This document shows, piece by piece, positions 1 through 12,862 of a stretch of DNA of 64,000 nt. The DNA is from Paragyromitra xinjiangensis. Lineage: Eukaryota; Ascomycota; Pezizomycetes; Pezizales; Discinaceae. Made by a program: the position numbers and the translations under genes. The stretch's first letter is position 1. Each line of letters opens with the position of its first letter. Below the pieces are notes generated by a model that saw nothing but the letters and a program-made list of their open reading frames with translations, made no database searches and was not told the DNA's origin. The DNA lies in the NCBI GenBank assembly GCA_038503065.1, contig JBCAMK010000005.1, forward strand, positions 496,001-560,000. Direction: 5' to 3'.

Positions 1-3000
1 AACTCGCTATCACGCCCAACTTTCTACCGCTGCCCCCAAAGGTATCATAAGCATCCAGCGACTGCCAAAGTTGCTTTCGGCGCTATTACTGCAGTTTGCT
101 GCTGAAAATGGTTGAAACCTCGTGCTTGGTAAGGTGTTGTATCCACAACGCACCAAAGCCTGACTGCTTGCGTTATATTGGTAGCGCAAGAGAGGTGTCG
201 TCACTTGAGAACTTGAAGGTTCTCTGTACATCATACATCCTAGGTCACGCTACAGCGCCAGAAAGGACTGCACTGCAGCCTTGTCCACTGTGGGGATTGG
301 TCTGCCTCGAGCCTTAGGCGTAAGTGGCCAGAGGCCTGCCACGCTGAGAGCGTGCGCTTGTTGCCAGTGTTTGAGTCAGCGTGTATGCCATTCGTATTAC
401 TCGTGTCCTTTCTAAGTCTACATCTTACCAGGAACCTATTGATGATAAGTTGCGCTGCCAGTAAAGCATCTGAGCTCTCGTAACAGATGCTGGGGTTGTG
501 CTAGGAGCCGTGGACTTACACCAAGCTCTAAATCTCAGAGATCTTCCTTGATCGAAGTTCACTATACCTGATTACTGCAAATGCTGACGCTCGTGGACAA
601 CTGAGCCTGAGAATGAATACTGTGAATACTGGTACTTGGAACCAAACACTAAGAGGCCGAAACACGGAGCAGGATGAAAAAAGGGACGAAACACGGAATA
701 CAGAAACTTGAGAACTAGAGCTTGAGTTAAGCCTGGATGGCAGTTCTTGGGTATACCCTTTTTCCTGTTCGAGTTGATAGCATTAGGCTTTCCAAGGCGG
801 TACGCAGGGCAGACCCCGCCGACCAAGATATTTCATTTTAACTTGGTGGGAGCTACTAACAATATCCGAGTGATTGAGAAGAGTGGGAGCGTTAGAGATC
901 TCTTTCAAATGTCAGGTGCAATAGCCTCCTAGAAGACAACCTCACGGTCGAAGAGAGTAGAAGGCTATGGCCAGCACTGAGCGATAGGATAGTGCTTATA
1001 TACTCGGATCGACACCAGAGCAGTCCTTCAGGCAATTAGGTTCTCTCTCCGACTCCTGATCCCATGTATCGTACAACGTTATTTCGAACCGCGAACCGAG
1101 TGAGAATGTACTATTTAAAGAGAAAGCCCCACTTTCCACCATAGAAACCTACGACTATCCATCTGTAGCTTTTTCTGAACCGGTCGGAGTACTTTCAAGC
1201 TACGCGATTGAATATTCTATCTAGTTCTAAGCATCGCAGATTTCGCTTCCACCTCAATGAAGCACACTTAGGCAGCCTAACTGAATACTGTGGATATTGA
1301 GAATTCACCTATATCCTATGTCCCTAGCTATTCGTTATCCATGCGAAGACTCTAGGAGGTTCTCATGAGTCTCAGGATCATTTACCTGCGATATTCCGAT
1401 CTCTGTGTACAAAATTCATGGAACTAGGATGCTGGATGGGTTATCATTGAATTAATCAATGGGGCCAGGAAGCCATGATTTGATAGGATATTAATTCTTG
1501 ATCATACTATTTCCCTGAGGAGACCCTTATGTATAACTGCGCAGTTCGTCTGAGATCGCAGCAAAAGGTTCGCCACTGCATTGAAACTCTGAAATGCCCA
1601 TACTACAGTGACTACATCCTTGTCGATCGGTGCGGCGGGGATATGAACGTGGGGTTCTTGGTGTGGAGCCGGGAACCTAGACGGTTACGCCATGGTGCCC
1701 GGCGAAACTTTATAGTCTTTACTTTACTTGAGTTCGCTTCTGTACTATCTTACTTGGGTATCCCACGAAACAAGTATCACCGTCAATACGACTCAAGCTA
1801 CGAAACTTCGGACCCAATAGTTCTTATTAAGAAGATGGAGCTTCAGGCACACTCATCGGAAATCGATCCGTACATCCCATAGAATACGTTGAATCTCGTT
1901 CTTGCTGGCGAATTCAATGCAACTACGGAATACTTCAATTAACTACTGCGAAGCACCCACGTCTGCCAAGTCAAAGCACACCGGATCTCCCCGGAGTACT
2001 CTTGAAATAACCGAATGAGAATGGGGTGCTTGGTATTTCGAAGAATAGGATCTCGGTGCCAACAATTCTTGCTTTGCCAAGCCAATGATGAGTTGGGATG
2101 ACCACATTATTCGTTCGAACCGCGTCGCGGATGTTTTTATTTACATTTATGAATGGGGCTGGCGGACTCATTTAACCTTTGCTGGTTATAGCAGGGTGGA
2201 TGTATCCGTTCATTCTTTCAGAGGGATATTTTAGCATTCAGCTTTTGTATCACAAAATCTACTACTGGTTTAATAACTAGCCCTCATCGCAACCGATCCC
2301 CGGTGATTTCGAAATCACTCCAGACACTCTTGCTCCACCGGCGTGACACAAAACATATAGCATTAATTGCCGCAAATCCTAAGACATCTAAATCGGAGTA
2401 GGTTCGAAGCACTCTGCTGTCGGTAAGTGCCGCTATCTAGGCTTCGGCACTGCATCGAAGTCCTTCGTAGTATCTGTGGAGTGTCATACATTCCCCAGCT
2501 ATGATTATAGACCAAGCAAACTCCTATATAACAATTTGGTAGAAGCTCAGAACCGGCTACCGATTGACAATTACAGAACCCCCCGGTCCAAAGTGGAAGG
2601 GACATTATAATCTCTTCTTATTTCTTGAGCGTAGCCGAGAGTGATTACCGACCATGGTTGAAACCGCCACACTCTCTTTTATTGTAATAGTTGCATCAAA
2701 ATGGTTTTTAAAAATGAAATCGGGTGATTTACTCGAGGATGTCATTATGTGCTGGTCGAGTCATGGACAAAACGACTTCGAGGAAGCGAGCAAGTGATAG
2801 ACATAGGGCTGCCCATTTAATGTTGCCTCCTAGGTATTGTAGGCAGCACTTTCAGCACATATCACAGATGATAACAACCGTATGTTGGTATAATTCACTG
2901 GTCCGGATTATCTATGGTGTGTGGTTACTCCCTCGGTTCTCTGGCACAAGTCTTGAATAAATAGTCCTAGCAATTCTGTCGCTCAAGTAAATAAAGCTGA

Positions 3001-3343
3001 AGTTTTGATAACAGAAACCCGAAACCGGTATTTTATTGGCCACGGGGTGCAGAGGGAATGAAGTATTTGTCAAACCGTATCGACGTAAACATATCGCGAG
3101 ACATACGCTTATCGATTCCCTCACTCCTATCCAGCCTCAACGGCAGGAGAGAATAGCCTGGACGATTGTCATTATACTCCGCATCATGCTTGTGTACCGA
3201 TTATGAATATAAGCAATGCAAGATACCCACAACCAAAAAAGGCTGTTTAATATTCCCAAAATTTATCTTCTCGTGACATATTTGTGGTCATGCCCCGTGC
3301 TAAGAAACAGCCACCATCAACACATCCTTAGTCAAGTGCTAGC
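1..3343. other. Intergenic stretch, no confident gene
   Basis: Only short open frames on both strands. The best is a 117-codon ATG frame on + at 1529-1882, with plausible codon use but no recognisable domain, no spliced continuation and no clear promoter. I see no repeat array or RNA gene. Confidence 0.5.
1529..1882 (+). CDS. Possible small hypothetical protein (117 aa)
   Basis: Uninterrupted ATG-to-TAG frame of 117 codons with balanced composition. It contains the fragments CGGDMNVGFLVWSRE and LLEFASVLSYLGIPRNKYH, which read like folded protein rather than frame noise. No family is recognised. There is no signal peptide or membrane segment, and I find no intron that would extend it. It stands alone, about 1.5 kb from the next supported gene, so a chance ORF or gene relic is equally possible. 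Confidence 0.25.
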   Translation: MYNCAVRLRSQQKVRHCIETLKCPYYSDYILVDRCGGDMNVGFLVWSREPRRLRHGARRNFIVFTLLEFASVLSYLGIPRNKYHRQYDSSYETSDPIVLIKKMELQAHSSEIDPYIP

Positions 3344-5360
3344 TTACTGAAACTCCGTCGTCGATCCTACCGTCTCTCTGCTCCTGATAATAGCTTTCAC
3401 CCTTCTAATGAGTTCTTTTGCCGAAGCGCTGTTACCCTCGTTTTCTGGCTCGCTGGAAACCTGCTGGGCGGCGTAGGGTGTCGTGACTGACCATATTGTA
3501 TAATCGCTATCAGTAGCAAGAACAATATCTTGGTCAATAGGCGTGTCTAAAAGGGTTTCAAATATCACGTTGAGGCTCTTCTCAAAACCAGATGAACGTG
3601 TGTGCGACTGGCTGGTGATTTGGATGCTATTAGTCAGGTGTGCAAACGGCTGTTGCGGATTATGACTTACCTCGGATTGGTCAAGTTGATACTCCTAGCT
3701 AGATCCTGAGTTGGGGGATATCTCAGACCATGGGTTTCCATAGAAACCTGCTGCGGTAGTTGGCCATAGGCGACCGCTCCCGTAGGATCCAAAAGCCCCT
3801 TCGCCAGTGGTGGTACACCAATCAATTCTGGGTCGAGTAAGAGCCCGATGTCTAGCCCCATTATTTGCCTCGCTCTTTCTATTGTCTCGTATGTGACAAT
3901 CATTTCTTCCGTTGAATCTGCTAGCTTTATAAACATTGCTTGAGACCAGATGCTAGTTCCTAGAGGATCGCTCTTACCTTTGACCCATGTCAGAGTGTGA
4001 TCGGTGATTGGCGGAACATTGAATAATTTGTGGTGGTCGTGTGCCCAGTAGGGAAACATATCCACCTTTGATTCCATCTGTCTCCAATGCTGTTCCTCAA
4101 ATCTTCCATGGACGTATGCCTCACCAGAGCAGTTCCTTACTCTCGCCTGATCTTCTGGCAACTCACAAACGTGGATTGATGGATATTCAACGATGCTAGA
4201 GGTAGCCGTAACACCAGGCAGTGTTGGATAATGAGTTGCAGCCAATGCGCTCATGGAGATGTCGCCCGCCTGTTTAAAGCTTTGGGCTCCCTCGCGACCG
4301 AACGACTCATCTGAAACATCGCCCATGCGTCCATCTGGTGATCGACAGTGAGTAAGGTACGGCATACTACCTTCTTCGGTGCCCAGAGATATGCCAGTAT
4401 TAGTAGCTGAAGATTGGCCGTCCATTCTCACGTGAGATGTATCCAAAGCCAGGGGCTGAATAGACATTTTTTCACAGGTGCCACCAATAATTTCTCCGAT
4501 GTGTGATGTTTCGCCAGGTTTTATCCGAACAAGCAGCGGCTTCGGCCTAAATAAGTTTTGTCAGTAGAAATCGTGGTTATTTCAGCGAGATGAGTACCTT
4601 TCATCATCCAGAGTATCCCGTCGCCGCTTATTAGTTTTTCGGTGGGCTGCATCTGCCGCTTGGGTTGCGACAACTCCATCTTTAGGAGATTTAATCTCAT
4701 TCGCTGTTGCTCTCCGTTTCCTCGCGTCCCTGATGGGCGGGTCAGGTTTAGGTATCAGAACAGGGAGACAACCCAAAGGTTTTTGTTTTTCCTCGGCAGC
4801 TACCACCTGCTCAGCTTCATTCCTCTTATTCCTCGATATCCGAAACCACTCCATCTGTAACCTCCCCGCGGTTCTCTTCTCATCAAACAGTTGGAAGTAT
4901 AAGTGGGCGCACTTTGGCCAATCCACCTTCCCAAAGTAGTCGGCTCCAGTGAAACTCCATAACCACTCGTCTTGCTTCTGGGTTAGAGGTCCTCGTTTGT
5001 TGTAGGCAGGGGTGTTCAACCATTCTTGGTATTTCGCGGGGTCTTTGAAATGCAGAGAGTCTATTATTTTCCTTTCGGCCCTCTGGTTTCGAGTGGTAGT
5101 CCTGCGCCATTTCTTCTGGTGGCCCTGTGGGGTAGGCTCCAGTGTTCCATTGATCGGCTCGATAGCTGACTGAGAGGTTTCGCCTGCTGGGGGTTGGGTG
5201 GGACGGTGGGATGTTTTAGAGTGTGGTGAGTTGTGGAGGAGGTCGAGGTTGCACGTTTGGGATGGATTCTGATTTCGTGGGAGGAAAATGTTAGCAGGAA
5301 CTTGGCATCCGCAGTGAGGATGTTCTCGCTTACCAACAATAGTCCCAGCCCCTGGTCCAT
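3344..5360 (-). CDS. Myb/SANT-like nuclear protein, 4 exons (~613 aa)
   Basis: Exons on the minus strand: 5360-5334, 5268-4598, 4546-3671 and 3611-3344. The introns are 65, 51 and 59 bp. Donors are GTAAGC, GTACTC and GTAAGT; branch points read GCTAAC, ACTGAC and CTAAT; each ends in AG. Reading phase is kept across every junction, which gives 614 codons including stop. The first exon encodes only nine residues. A Trp/Phe-rich helix-turn-helix-like segment (about residues 104-153, QKQDEWLWSF ... VDWPKCAHLYFQLF ... LQMEWFRI) has the SANT spacing seen in the 24-30 kb proteins. It is followed by basic clusters (DARKRR, TNKRRRD) that look like nuclear localisation signals. The C-terminal half is unrecognised. 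A DNA- or chromatin-binding role is inference. The terminal CAG-TAA sits where a donor could also be read, so a further 3' exon is not excluded. Confidence 0.7.
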
Positions 5361-6173
5361 GGCTTATAAAAGTTGATGGGTAAGAAACCGTGGGAATATG
5401 GTCGCTCTATATTGATAACACAAAGCTTGGCAGGAGATGTGGACCGGTTGTGGTGTTGTGCGAGTAGTAAGAATGGAACGCAGGATACTTTGTGATGAGC
5501 CACAAGACCTTAACAGCGAATGTAGTGCCGTGCGTAGAAGTTATCACAGCTGTTACATACATGTCGTAACGGTACATGACATGTAATAAGGCGGCCATCA
5601 CCTCAGGGTCGTAGGAACGGCTTAACTAATAAACTGTACCTGTTGGCTATCTCCAGCTTTGTAAAGAGGTAATTACTAGAATTGTTTTGTAGACTCAAAT
5701 GGTTCTATAAGACTGATAAACTGCGGCTGTTATATCACCTCTGTACCAGCATAAGAAATGACCGGGTGGATGGCTAGTTACCCTGCTACCACTTGTTCTG
5801 GTGGTTCTACGAACCACATTCAGTGTAAGAGACCCATAATTACTTGATTTTTTGTTCTAACGGTGATAGTAAGAGTGCTGGTCGGGGGCATTGAACACTC
5901 ATTCATTCCCGGAGGATAGTCACCTAGAACGGCAACTCTTGTGCAGTGTACTTTGTTTCCGGACCCATAACTTGTAAAGGTCAACCCAAACACAATTATA
6001 AATCAAATGCCGGCACCCGGTGATAATTCTTTAAGATACATGTTACAAAAGTATAGATTAACTGCATGTAATTAAAGATTTAACCAGGCCGACGGAAATC
6101 AAAGGAAAAACAAAAGAAAAACACGCTTCGTTGAATGTTGGCCGAGCGATATGCGGGGTTACCCCGTGCTTTT
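5361..6173. other. Intergenic, nothing recognised
   Basis: It lies upstream of the 3.3-5.4 kb minus-strand gene and downstream of the 6.2-7.8 kb minus-strand gene. No coding frame, array or RNA gene is seen. The upstream gene's promoter presumably lies here, but no diagnostic motif is visible. Confidence 0.5.
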
Positions 6174-7807
6174 CTAGTCCCTCGCTGCCTGCACGATAAC
6201 ATCCAAGACTCCAAAATCGATCGCCGCTAATCCTTTGCAAGTAAACGGGCTTTTCATCACCTTTCTCCCACGGACAACCCCAGCAAACCTCACCTCCTGG
6301 CCATTCTTCACCCTCCTATCTAGTTCTTCGAGAAGGGGGAATAGTTTGTCATCCTCCTTCGGCCAAGTGGAGGTTCCCGGAATACAAATTCTCTTCTGGA
6401 TCTTCTCCAGAACGAAGGAAAGAAAGATCGCGTAGCGTTCGGAGTCAGATACGATCAGCGTCCTCTTCCCAGCGGGTGCGTCCCTCAAGGTCTCGATCAC
6501 ATCAAGGTCTCTATCGATCAGAGCTATCTTATGTTCCCTGTGAACCTTGAGGTTAGCAGTTGTACTCTTGACACGATAGTAGGCAAGAGTTGAACTTACC
6601 CTGCCACATCGCCTGAGGTGCAGCTCATCAAGTGGGCGGCGAGCCGAGTGTATCTCGGCTGAAGACCGCCAATACCCCTCATCTCCCCCGTCACCAAGAT
6701 TTTGAAAACTAGGTTTCTCGCTTGTCTTTGGCCATTGGTTTGCATCGGCAACGACCTATACTAGTAAGCACATATTAATTCACAACGGTGTGGATGATTA
6801 TCTTACCAACGCAAAGATTTTCCTAGCTGCAGAAGCGTGTCCGCTGCCCATCGATCGCTTGAATGGTTGGAAGTACTGAGCTCTAGCAACCCGGCTGCGC
6901 TCTCGAGTTCCTGGTTGGTGTGATTATCCTCACGAAGGATACCTTTCGATTCGTCGCGCCCGTTATCACGAATCACCTCAGAGTCGTGGATTTCCATCCT
7001 AGCAACGGGTGCACGATTTGGGCTCTTTTGCGCGGCAGGGCGGCAGATGGCTTCGGTGGCGGCGACAGACATACGAGAGCCAGTAGGGCGACCACGTTTG
7101 GCATCGTTCGTACCGGCGAATACACTCTTCCGCTTCTTGGCCGCCTTAGAAGGACCCGCCTCTGCTTGGGGCATCGCAGTCGCATCGGAAGAGGGAGTAA
7201 TCCCCATATTTTTAAATGCATGATCCACTTGCATTTTGAGGCGGTGCCCATCGATCATGATTCCGTGCTTCCTGAAGTTATCGCCCGCAACCTTCTCCCA
7301 GTCCACATTTTCGGTCTTTATCCAAATATTTTCGCTTCCTTCTACGGTACGGCATTGGTTGAACAGCCAATACAAATGAGTAGGGTCGGAAAGAATTGTT
7401 TGTGCAGACGCCCCGCCCTCCGATCCACTGACCTCTATGCCACGGATTGTCTCGATTAAGAGTGCTCGGAGAGCCTCATCATCCGCGTCGGTCCACGCCT
7501 TTTCGTCACCCTTCATCGGAGGATCAACTTTGTTGACAGGTGTGAAGAATAAAGAGGCGGGTAAACCAGCAGAGACGCCAGACAAGCTAGAGGCATGAGA
7601 GGAAGACTCAGCCGGGTGATTGGCAGGAGTGTCCGAGCCAGAAGCAAAAGCAGAAGACTGGCCGCCAGAGGTACTTGGTTCGAGTCCGAATACGGTCCGA
7701 TGGAAAAGCAGGCTTTCGTCATCATTCGAGCAAATCGTGATGTTGCATCCAAGATTATGGTTCTTTCCGGCCGTGTTCTGGGCGGGGTTGTCAATCGGGG
7801 CAGACAT
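6174..7807 (-). CDS. AT-hook/Myb-like nuclear protein, 3 exons (~506 aa)
   Basis: Exons: 7807-6807, 6755-6600 and 6537-6174. Introns of 51 and 62 bp have donors GTAAGA and GTAAGT, a GCTAAC branch point in the second, and AG acceptors. All junctions are phase 2 and total 507 codons including stop. The start sits in a good context (TACCATGTCT). Residues 1-95 are Ser-rich and disordered-looking. Residues about 103-200 (AWTDADDEALRALL ... VDWEKVAGDNFRKHG) look like a Myb/SANT-type trihelix. Residues 237-245 (KRGRPTGSR) are a canonical AT-hook core next to a KKRK basic patch. The third exon (TLIVSDSERYAIFLSFVL ... LDVIVQAARD) is unrecognised. Nuclear DNA binding is inferred from the hook. In exon 2 another frame is also open, so that exon is the least certain part. 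Confidence 0.65.
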
Positions 7808-8470
7808 GGTAGCGGAGGGGAGAAAGAATGTTCAGTTAAAAACGCGAGACTGGAGAGAGGAAGTTAGTAAAAGACAACAGCAACAAGCGATATCACGATG
7901 AGGTTTCGTCTTACCGGGTATATCACTTTCGGAACGGTTGAATGCCAACACAAGAGACCGTTCAAATTCTTCACTCAACTCAATCTGAGCGACGTGAGGC
8001 TATCTTTACTGAAAGAATAGCGAGGAACGGTTAGCAAAATGCAGGAGCAGCAAGTGTTATCACGATGTGGTTTCAACTCACCAGTTATAAAGGTCACTTA
8101 GCAGGACAACGCAAAACCTCAATGCAAGTAGCAGAACACAGCAGATATTGTTTAATTCACACTGTGGACACGAAACTATTTTCAAAAGTAGCGAAGACAA
8201 GTCAGCAAACGAGATGAGCAATCAATACTTTCGATTTGAGATTCTATCTTACCAGTCTCGCTGCTTACTTAGTAGTATAACAAAGAGAGGGTGAGCAAAC
8301 AACAATATCAACGCTCAGTTTGCACTGGGGGACGCGAGAATATCTTCAAATCAAAGTAGCAAGAAAGTCAGCAAAAGGCACGAGCAACCAGTGTCATCGC
8401 GATTTGGTTTCAGCTTACCAGTTGTAACACTTCCTACACGGTATATGATCAACACGAAGCGATACAAAAA
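7808..8470 (-). promoter_or_regulatory. 5' leader with four tandem intron-bearing units
   Basis: Upstream of the 7807 start codon, a degenerate ~168-bp unit is repeated four times. On the minus strand each copy carries a full intron: 8418-8344, 8252-8176, 8081-8009 and 7914-7850 (75, 77, 73 and 65 bp). Donors are GTAAGC, GTAAGA, GTGAGT and GTAAGA; branch points are GCTGAC, GCTGAC, GCTAAC and ACTAAC; each ends in AG. Donor-to-donor spacings are 166, 171 and 167 bp. The copies share the blocks ACTGGTRAG, GAAACC and ATCGYGATA. The arrangement suggests a multiply spliced 5' UTR that grew by tandem duplication of an exon-intron unit. The splice signals are direct observation; transcription is inferred. 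Confidence 0.6.
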
Positions 8471-10765
8471 GAAGAATGCAGATGTTCGTGTTCGATGACA
8501 GAAGTGGAGAAGAGGAGCGAAGGTGGGCAAGTTACGAGGAGGATGGATCAATACGATGTTTGATGCAGAACAGATGGATGATGGACGGAGGGGATTAAAT
8601 AGACGAAGAGGAGAGGGTGGGAAACGAGGGAACCCAAGACCTGAGCTCAGGTCGAACTAAACCCCCCCAGCCTTGGCTTTAGAAATTATTCATACGCCTG
8701 TGCTGAACCAAGGTGTGGGTCGTGGCTTACTCGGTAGCATAATAATTGCCATCACGAATTGTTTTACGCGCACACTTACTACTAAGCGCGCTCAGGCACA
8801 ATGATTGTTCTACTGATATGTATGTAACCCAACGAGTGATGCATGGTGAATAGTAGCCGAGCGCACCTCGCGGAAAAGCGATCGAAGCTGTAACCCGAGG
8901 AGGTTTTATGCCTATCATATGTTCTGCCCCGTAAGCAATAGGGATATTTCGGGACTGATTCTCCTAATAATGTACCGACTTACTTAGATTTAGTAGCCGC
9001 ATCTACTTCGCGCCTTCGGCTAGTAAGGCCACAAGCTAAGATTGATCTGGTGTACATGGGGATTACATACCAACGGTAATAGCGAAGGTACAACTTCATC
9101 GCCAAATGGTTTGGCGAAACCCTTCAAGCCACATGGTTGTAGCACTACCTGCTAATAAGTAGGTGTGTAGATGTATCTCCTCAAGCCACATGTGTCCCTG
9201 ACACCGCCACACTCGGTGGGGTTTCTCTGCACCACAGGAACCCCATGCCGTTCGATGCGATTTAGTAGGCAGGTATCCTTTCCCTTTTACGTAATGTAAA
9301 AGGTGCTATAGGAGATTTGCTTACCATGGCTTATCCTCAGCTCCAGGTGGAAAAGCGCGAAACGATCTAGCATAGGAACTTTTTGCAGGCCACAGTGCGT
9401 GGGATAAGGCACCGGACAGAAAAACTCGCTGGCTTCGCTATTTGAACGGTTGCTAGTAACGGACAGTCAGCCATTCCTTAGGCCAACATTTGGTTTCGCT
9501 CCCATTTTGCATTTCTAGATGCTCTCTAGATACTACATTTGTTTTTTATACTCAAACACTATGAATATGCCGGTTGTATGTCTCAACGCGACACGTGCAA
9601 AGATACGCGTTTATTGGGCTGTGTGCTTTTCTTGGCGTCCGTTTCTTTATCTCCCCGCCAGAGCCGGGTGTTCAATTACAATAATAGTATTTCTAGCCTT
9701 GGCACTACAGCTATCTCTTGAGATCTATACTCTAATCAAGGTTCTAGCTAAGATAAGATCGATCACAGATTTAGTTAAAATGCTTCATGGGAATCAGATC
9801 GCAGTTACGAATCCTCCAGACGGTGGTAAATTGTTTAACAAAAAGGCTGCCTCCTACCAAACGACTGCCGTTTTGCCAAGCACGTTTTCGACTTTGCAAC
9901 GGGGAAAGGAATAGCATGGAGGCATATTTGAGATGGTAGTGATTATCCCCAGAGCTTATCTCATTCTCATCGCTTTAAATCGGTAGCTCCATCACCCTAA
10001 CCCTCCAGAATTTGCGAAATCTCTAACTGACATTTTAAATGGGAAGGCTGATTGATATGTATAATCCTTCTGGATGGCCCAATGCATTAGCAACTAGAAG
10101 ATCCTTTGTGAGGTAGGGTGTTCAACTCCCCCAAGTTCTACTATTTTTCTTTCCGAAACTATACGCTAAATGACTTGTTATTTGTTAGCGGTGGTTAAAA
10201 ACAGACGGATCTTAAACGTCTCAGTCACTTATAGAGCAAACGGCTAAGTCATCCAGTGGGTCGTTTGCCTGGTACCCGTAGGTGTATTATCCGAGTTGGA
10301 ATGTGGAGTCAGGGGGAACCAGAGAGACAGATCGATTTGTTCCCCGAGCGAATTTAGGACATAAAGCTACTCTTAGAACGTGTTCGATTATAGCGGGAAG
10401 GAATGACCCTTCCATTTCAATATCGAGCGAACGAATCGCCCACTTCCTCTAACGAGAATGAGGATTCCAAGCCTCTTACAATGCCCCTAGCGCAGGTAAC
10501 ACAGTTCGTCAGACTGATGGACACATACAACTGTGGGCACTTAGCCATGCGATAAGTGATACTCTATGCACTCACAAAAGGCACAGCCCCATTGTTGCCC
10601 AAATAATTGTACTCAAAAAGTGTTCTGCTCGTTTTAATACTATTGTTGGTTGGTTCCTCCGGAGTTCCTCCTATGATTAGGCTCCGTTCGTCCCATCGTG
10701 TTGCATGACTAAGCAAGAACCCTCTAGTTTGACACCAGAATTTGATCGTACTAGGCGAAATGTGG
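8471..10765. other. Intergenic with small hairpins
   Basis: No convincing gene. Perfect short inverted repeats are present, for example CGCCAAA/TTTGGCG at 9102-9118 and CCTTTTAC/GTAAAAGG near 9282-9302. The block TCAAGCCACATG occurs twice, near 9125 and 9182. A 131-codon frame at 9519-9914 has no recognisable features. Confidence 0.4.
9995..10004 (-). repeat. Telobox-like motif
   Basis: CCCTAACCCT, the complement of AGGGTTAGGG. It is an isolated two-unit telomere-like motif in non-coding DNA. Confidence 0.6.
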
Positions 10766-11090
10766 AATCTGTATATAAAATAAGAAAAAGGGTAGAAACT
10801 CGGGGTTACCCTGCTGAGCTACGCTCATACACGTAACGAAGAAAACTACATGTATATCACGGGACAATGTTGAGAAGCCAAAATATGACGAGCTTTGAAC
10901 GTAACGAGCGAAGAGGGTGAAGTGAGAAGCGAGAAGTGAGGAATATTTTGGTTCTCAGCCGAGTGAACTCTTAACTGGCTTTGGTGTGTTGAATAGATGA
11001 GAGAGAGTCACCATGAGCCAATATACCGTTGCTGGCAAATCCACCCTCCTACTGCTCCCCCTCCCAACGCCCATGTGGTAACATATGGGT
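10766..11090 (+). repeat. Dispersed repeat, copy A (pair with 30787-31101)
   Basis: It shares ordered blocks with 30787-31101: TATATAAAATAAG, GGGGTTACCCTGC, CTACGCTCATACA, TACATGTATATCACGGGAC, CTCTTAACTGGCTT, GAATAGATGAGAG and AGTCACCATGAGCCAATAT. The middle differs. This copy holds an inverted repeat around 10869-10957 (GAGAAGCCAAAATAT / ATATTTTGGTTCTC), and the other copy holds a triplet microsatellite. No coding capacity for a transposase is visible. It is probably a non-autonomous element or a duplicated gene start. Confidence 0.65.
11013..11081 (+). CDS. Tiny ORF MSQYTVAGKSTLLLLP... (22 aa)
   Basis: Begins in a strong context (CACCATGAG) inside repeat copy A. The counterpart at 31030-31101 encodes nearly the same first 16 residues: two amino-acid changes (V/F and G/V) against four silent changes. 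A GTAA donor-like site lies directly at the end in both copies, so this could be a first exon whose partner is lost or unseen. A functional peptide is speculative. Confidence 0.25.
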   Translation: MSQYTVAGKSTLLLLPLPTPMW

Positions 11091-12862
11091 AGCCCCTAGT
11101 ATGTACTAATAGACTTTTGAGTATTATACCACCTTTATGGGCTAACTTTAGACGAAACTATACCAGCCGACACCTTCAGCAAATAACCCTCTCTATGATA
11201 CACTATGGTCCTCATTTACCAAGATAGAATCTCACCGGGCTAACCTATTTCAAGTGCCTTGAACGAGACTGAGAAGAGCAATCACGTAGGAGTCTCTCCA
11301 ATTTCCATTATTACCACGTCAAGTTTAATACCAAGCAGTTCAATAGTAGGTAGCTGACACCACGGGCCAAACTGAAGGTAATGGCTAACCGTCATACTAC
11401 TGATGCTAGCCGCATTGCATAGGATTCTATGCCTACGCGAGGAGCCATGGAAGGGAACTCAAGCTGCCAGTGCTCTATAAAGTCTCCTAAAAACCCCTAA
11501 TCCGCCCATCTTTCCTTAAAACTTACTGCAGAGTCGTAACCCAATTTCTGAATCCTTACGACTTACAAGTGCTACTTTCTGCCTAACAAAACTCTGAGGA
11601 CTGCAGCCCGTACGACAACAAACATCACTACCCGCAACCCTTAACTTCAACCAAACGATGTGCCAACTCACGCGCACTTGGTATCCTTGCGGTAAGTAAC
11701 GAACTACTTTAAGCTACTACATAGCTGGACACTCAGCTGCAACATCTTTTGACCAACCTCTACGTTCAGGCCATACCAGAGATATGTGGACACATTTCTG
11801 TGGAGCGTATCTATCACAAGCATTCGGGGATCCCATAAAGTGTCCAATTTTAAACCGTCTATCAGCGAAAGATGAAAGCAGGGGTTGCGGCAGTATTTTG
11901 TCCTTTTTGGATTTTGCTTATCCTTAGCTGCATCGTATAACTAACTGCTCCTCTCTGCAGAAGAGGACTGCGTTTGGACCAGACGGAAAGGTCGTTTCTC
12001 CTAGCTACCTGGCTACTTTAGTCATCCGAGCCAACCACCTCTTTGTCTTTGAGTAGTCCTGGGATGGGTTTGTTTGTATTTTTACTAAGTTACTTTTTTC
12101 CTGCGATGGGTATATGAGGGCAGATTTTCGGCTGGAACGCAGATGATGCCCGTAGTAGCCTTTATTTCTAACTAAAAGCGCTTGTTCAGATTTTCGATTG
12201 CACTATTAGTGGTTTCATTTCCCCACAGTAGTACGTGCTGCTAGTTATATCACCTACAACCTTAGTCTAATTCCAACAGTGAAATTGAACTTACGATTAT
12301 TTCTCCTTCGAGCGTCGAGACTTGATGTGCCATATAGCGATGAGATTTCCTGATGACTATATTCTCCCTGTAATGCGTTTCATTATTGTCACACAGAAAT
12401 AATGCACATTAACACCAAACCCACTACTACATGCAGTATCTTCCACTAGGCCTGGCTCCGAGCTGGTACGGGGCAGCCGCGGAGGTTAATGGTATGTCTT
12501 TGTGAGAATGCAGGCATCATTGTAAAATGCACCTGGTGACATCCGCTCTCGATGATCAGGTATAGCGAGGTCTTATCTGCTAGGAATGAATTACCACTAG
12601 TTCCGGCGGCAAAGAGAGTACTATCCCGCAAGATCTATTAAGGATGTTTTGGTAGATTCTCAGGCATGATCTAAGGGTGTTTAAGTGGCCAATAGTAGAG
12701 GCTCAAGCGGTATCTACATGTATGTATACACAGAAGTGAAAGAAAATACAGACACTGGGAGTTACTTTAGTTCATTCATGGCGGGAAACCGACTAATCCC
12801 ACCAAGAGTAAGGGTAGGCAAAGAACTGCGATAAGACCTTTTCTGGTGGTGTAATATCATCA
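11091..12862. other. Intergenic, nothing recognised
   Basis: Many stops in all frames and no frame above 62 codons. No tandem array, long inverted repeat or RNA gene is apparent by eye. Confidence 0.5.

Noticed and set aside
6920..7459. 179-codon plus-strand frame
   Set aside because: Exact shadow of the first exon of the spliced minus-strand AT-hook gene.
9519..9914. 131-codon frame with hydrophobic segments
   Set aside because: The ATG context and composition are weak, it has no domain, and neighbouring sequence shows no splice signals or promoter; probably chance.
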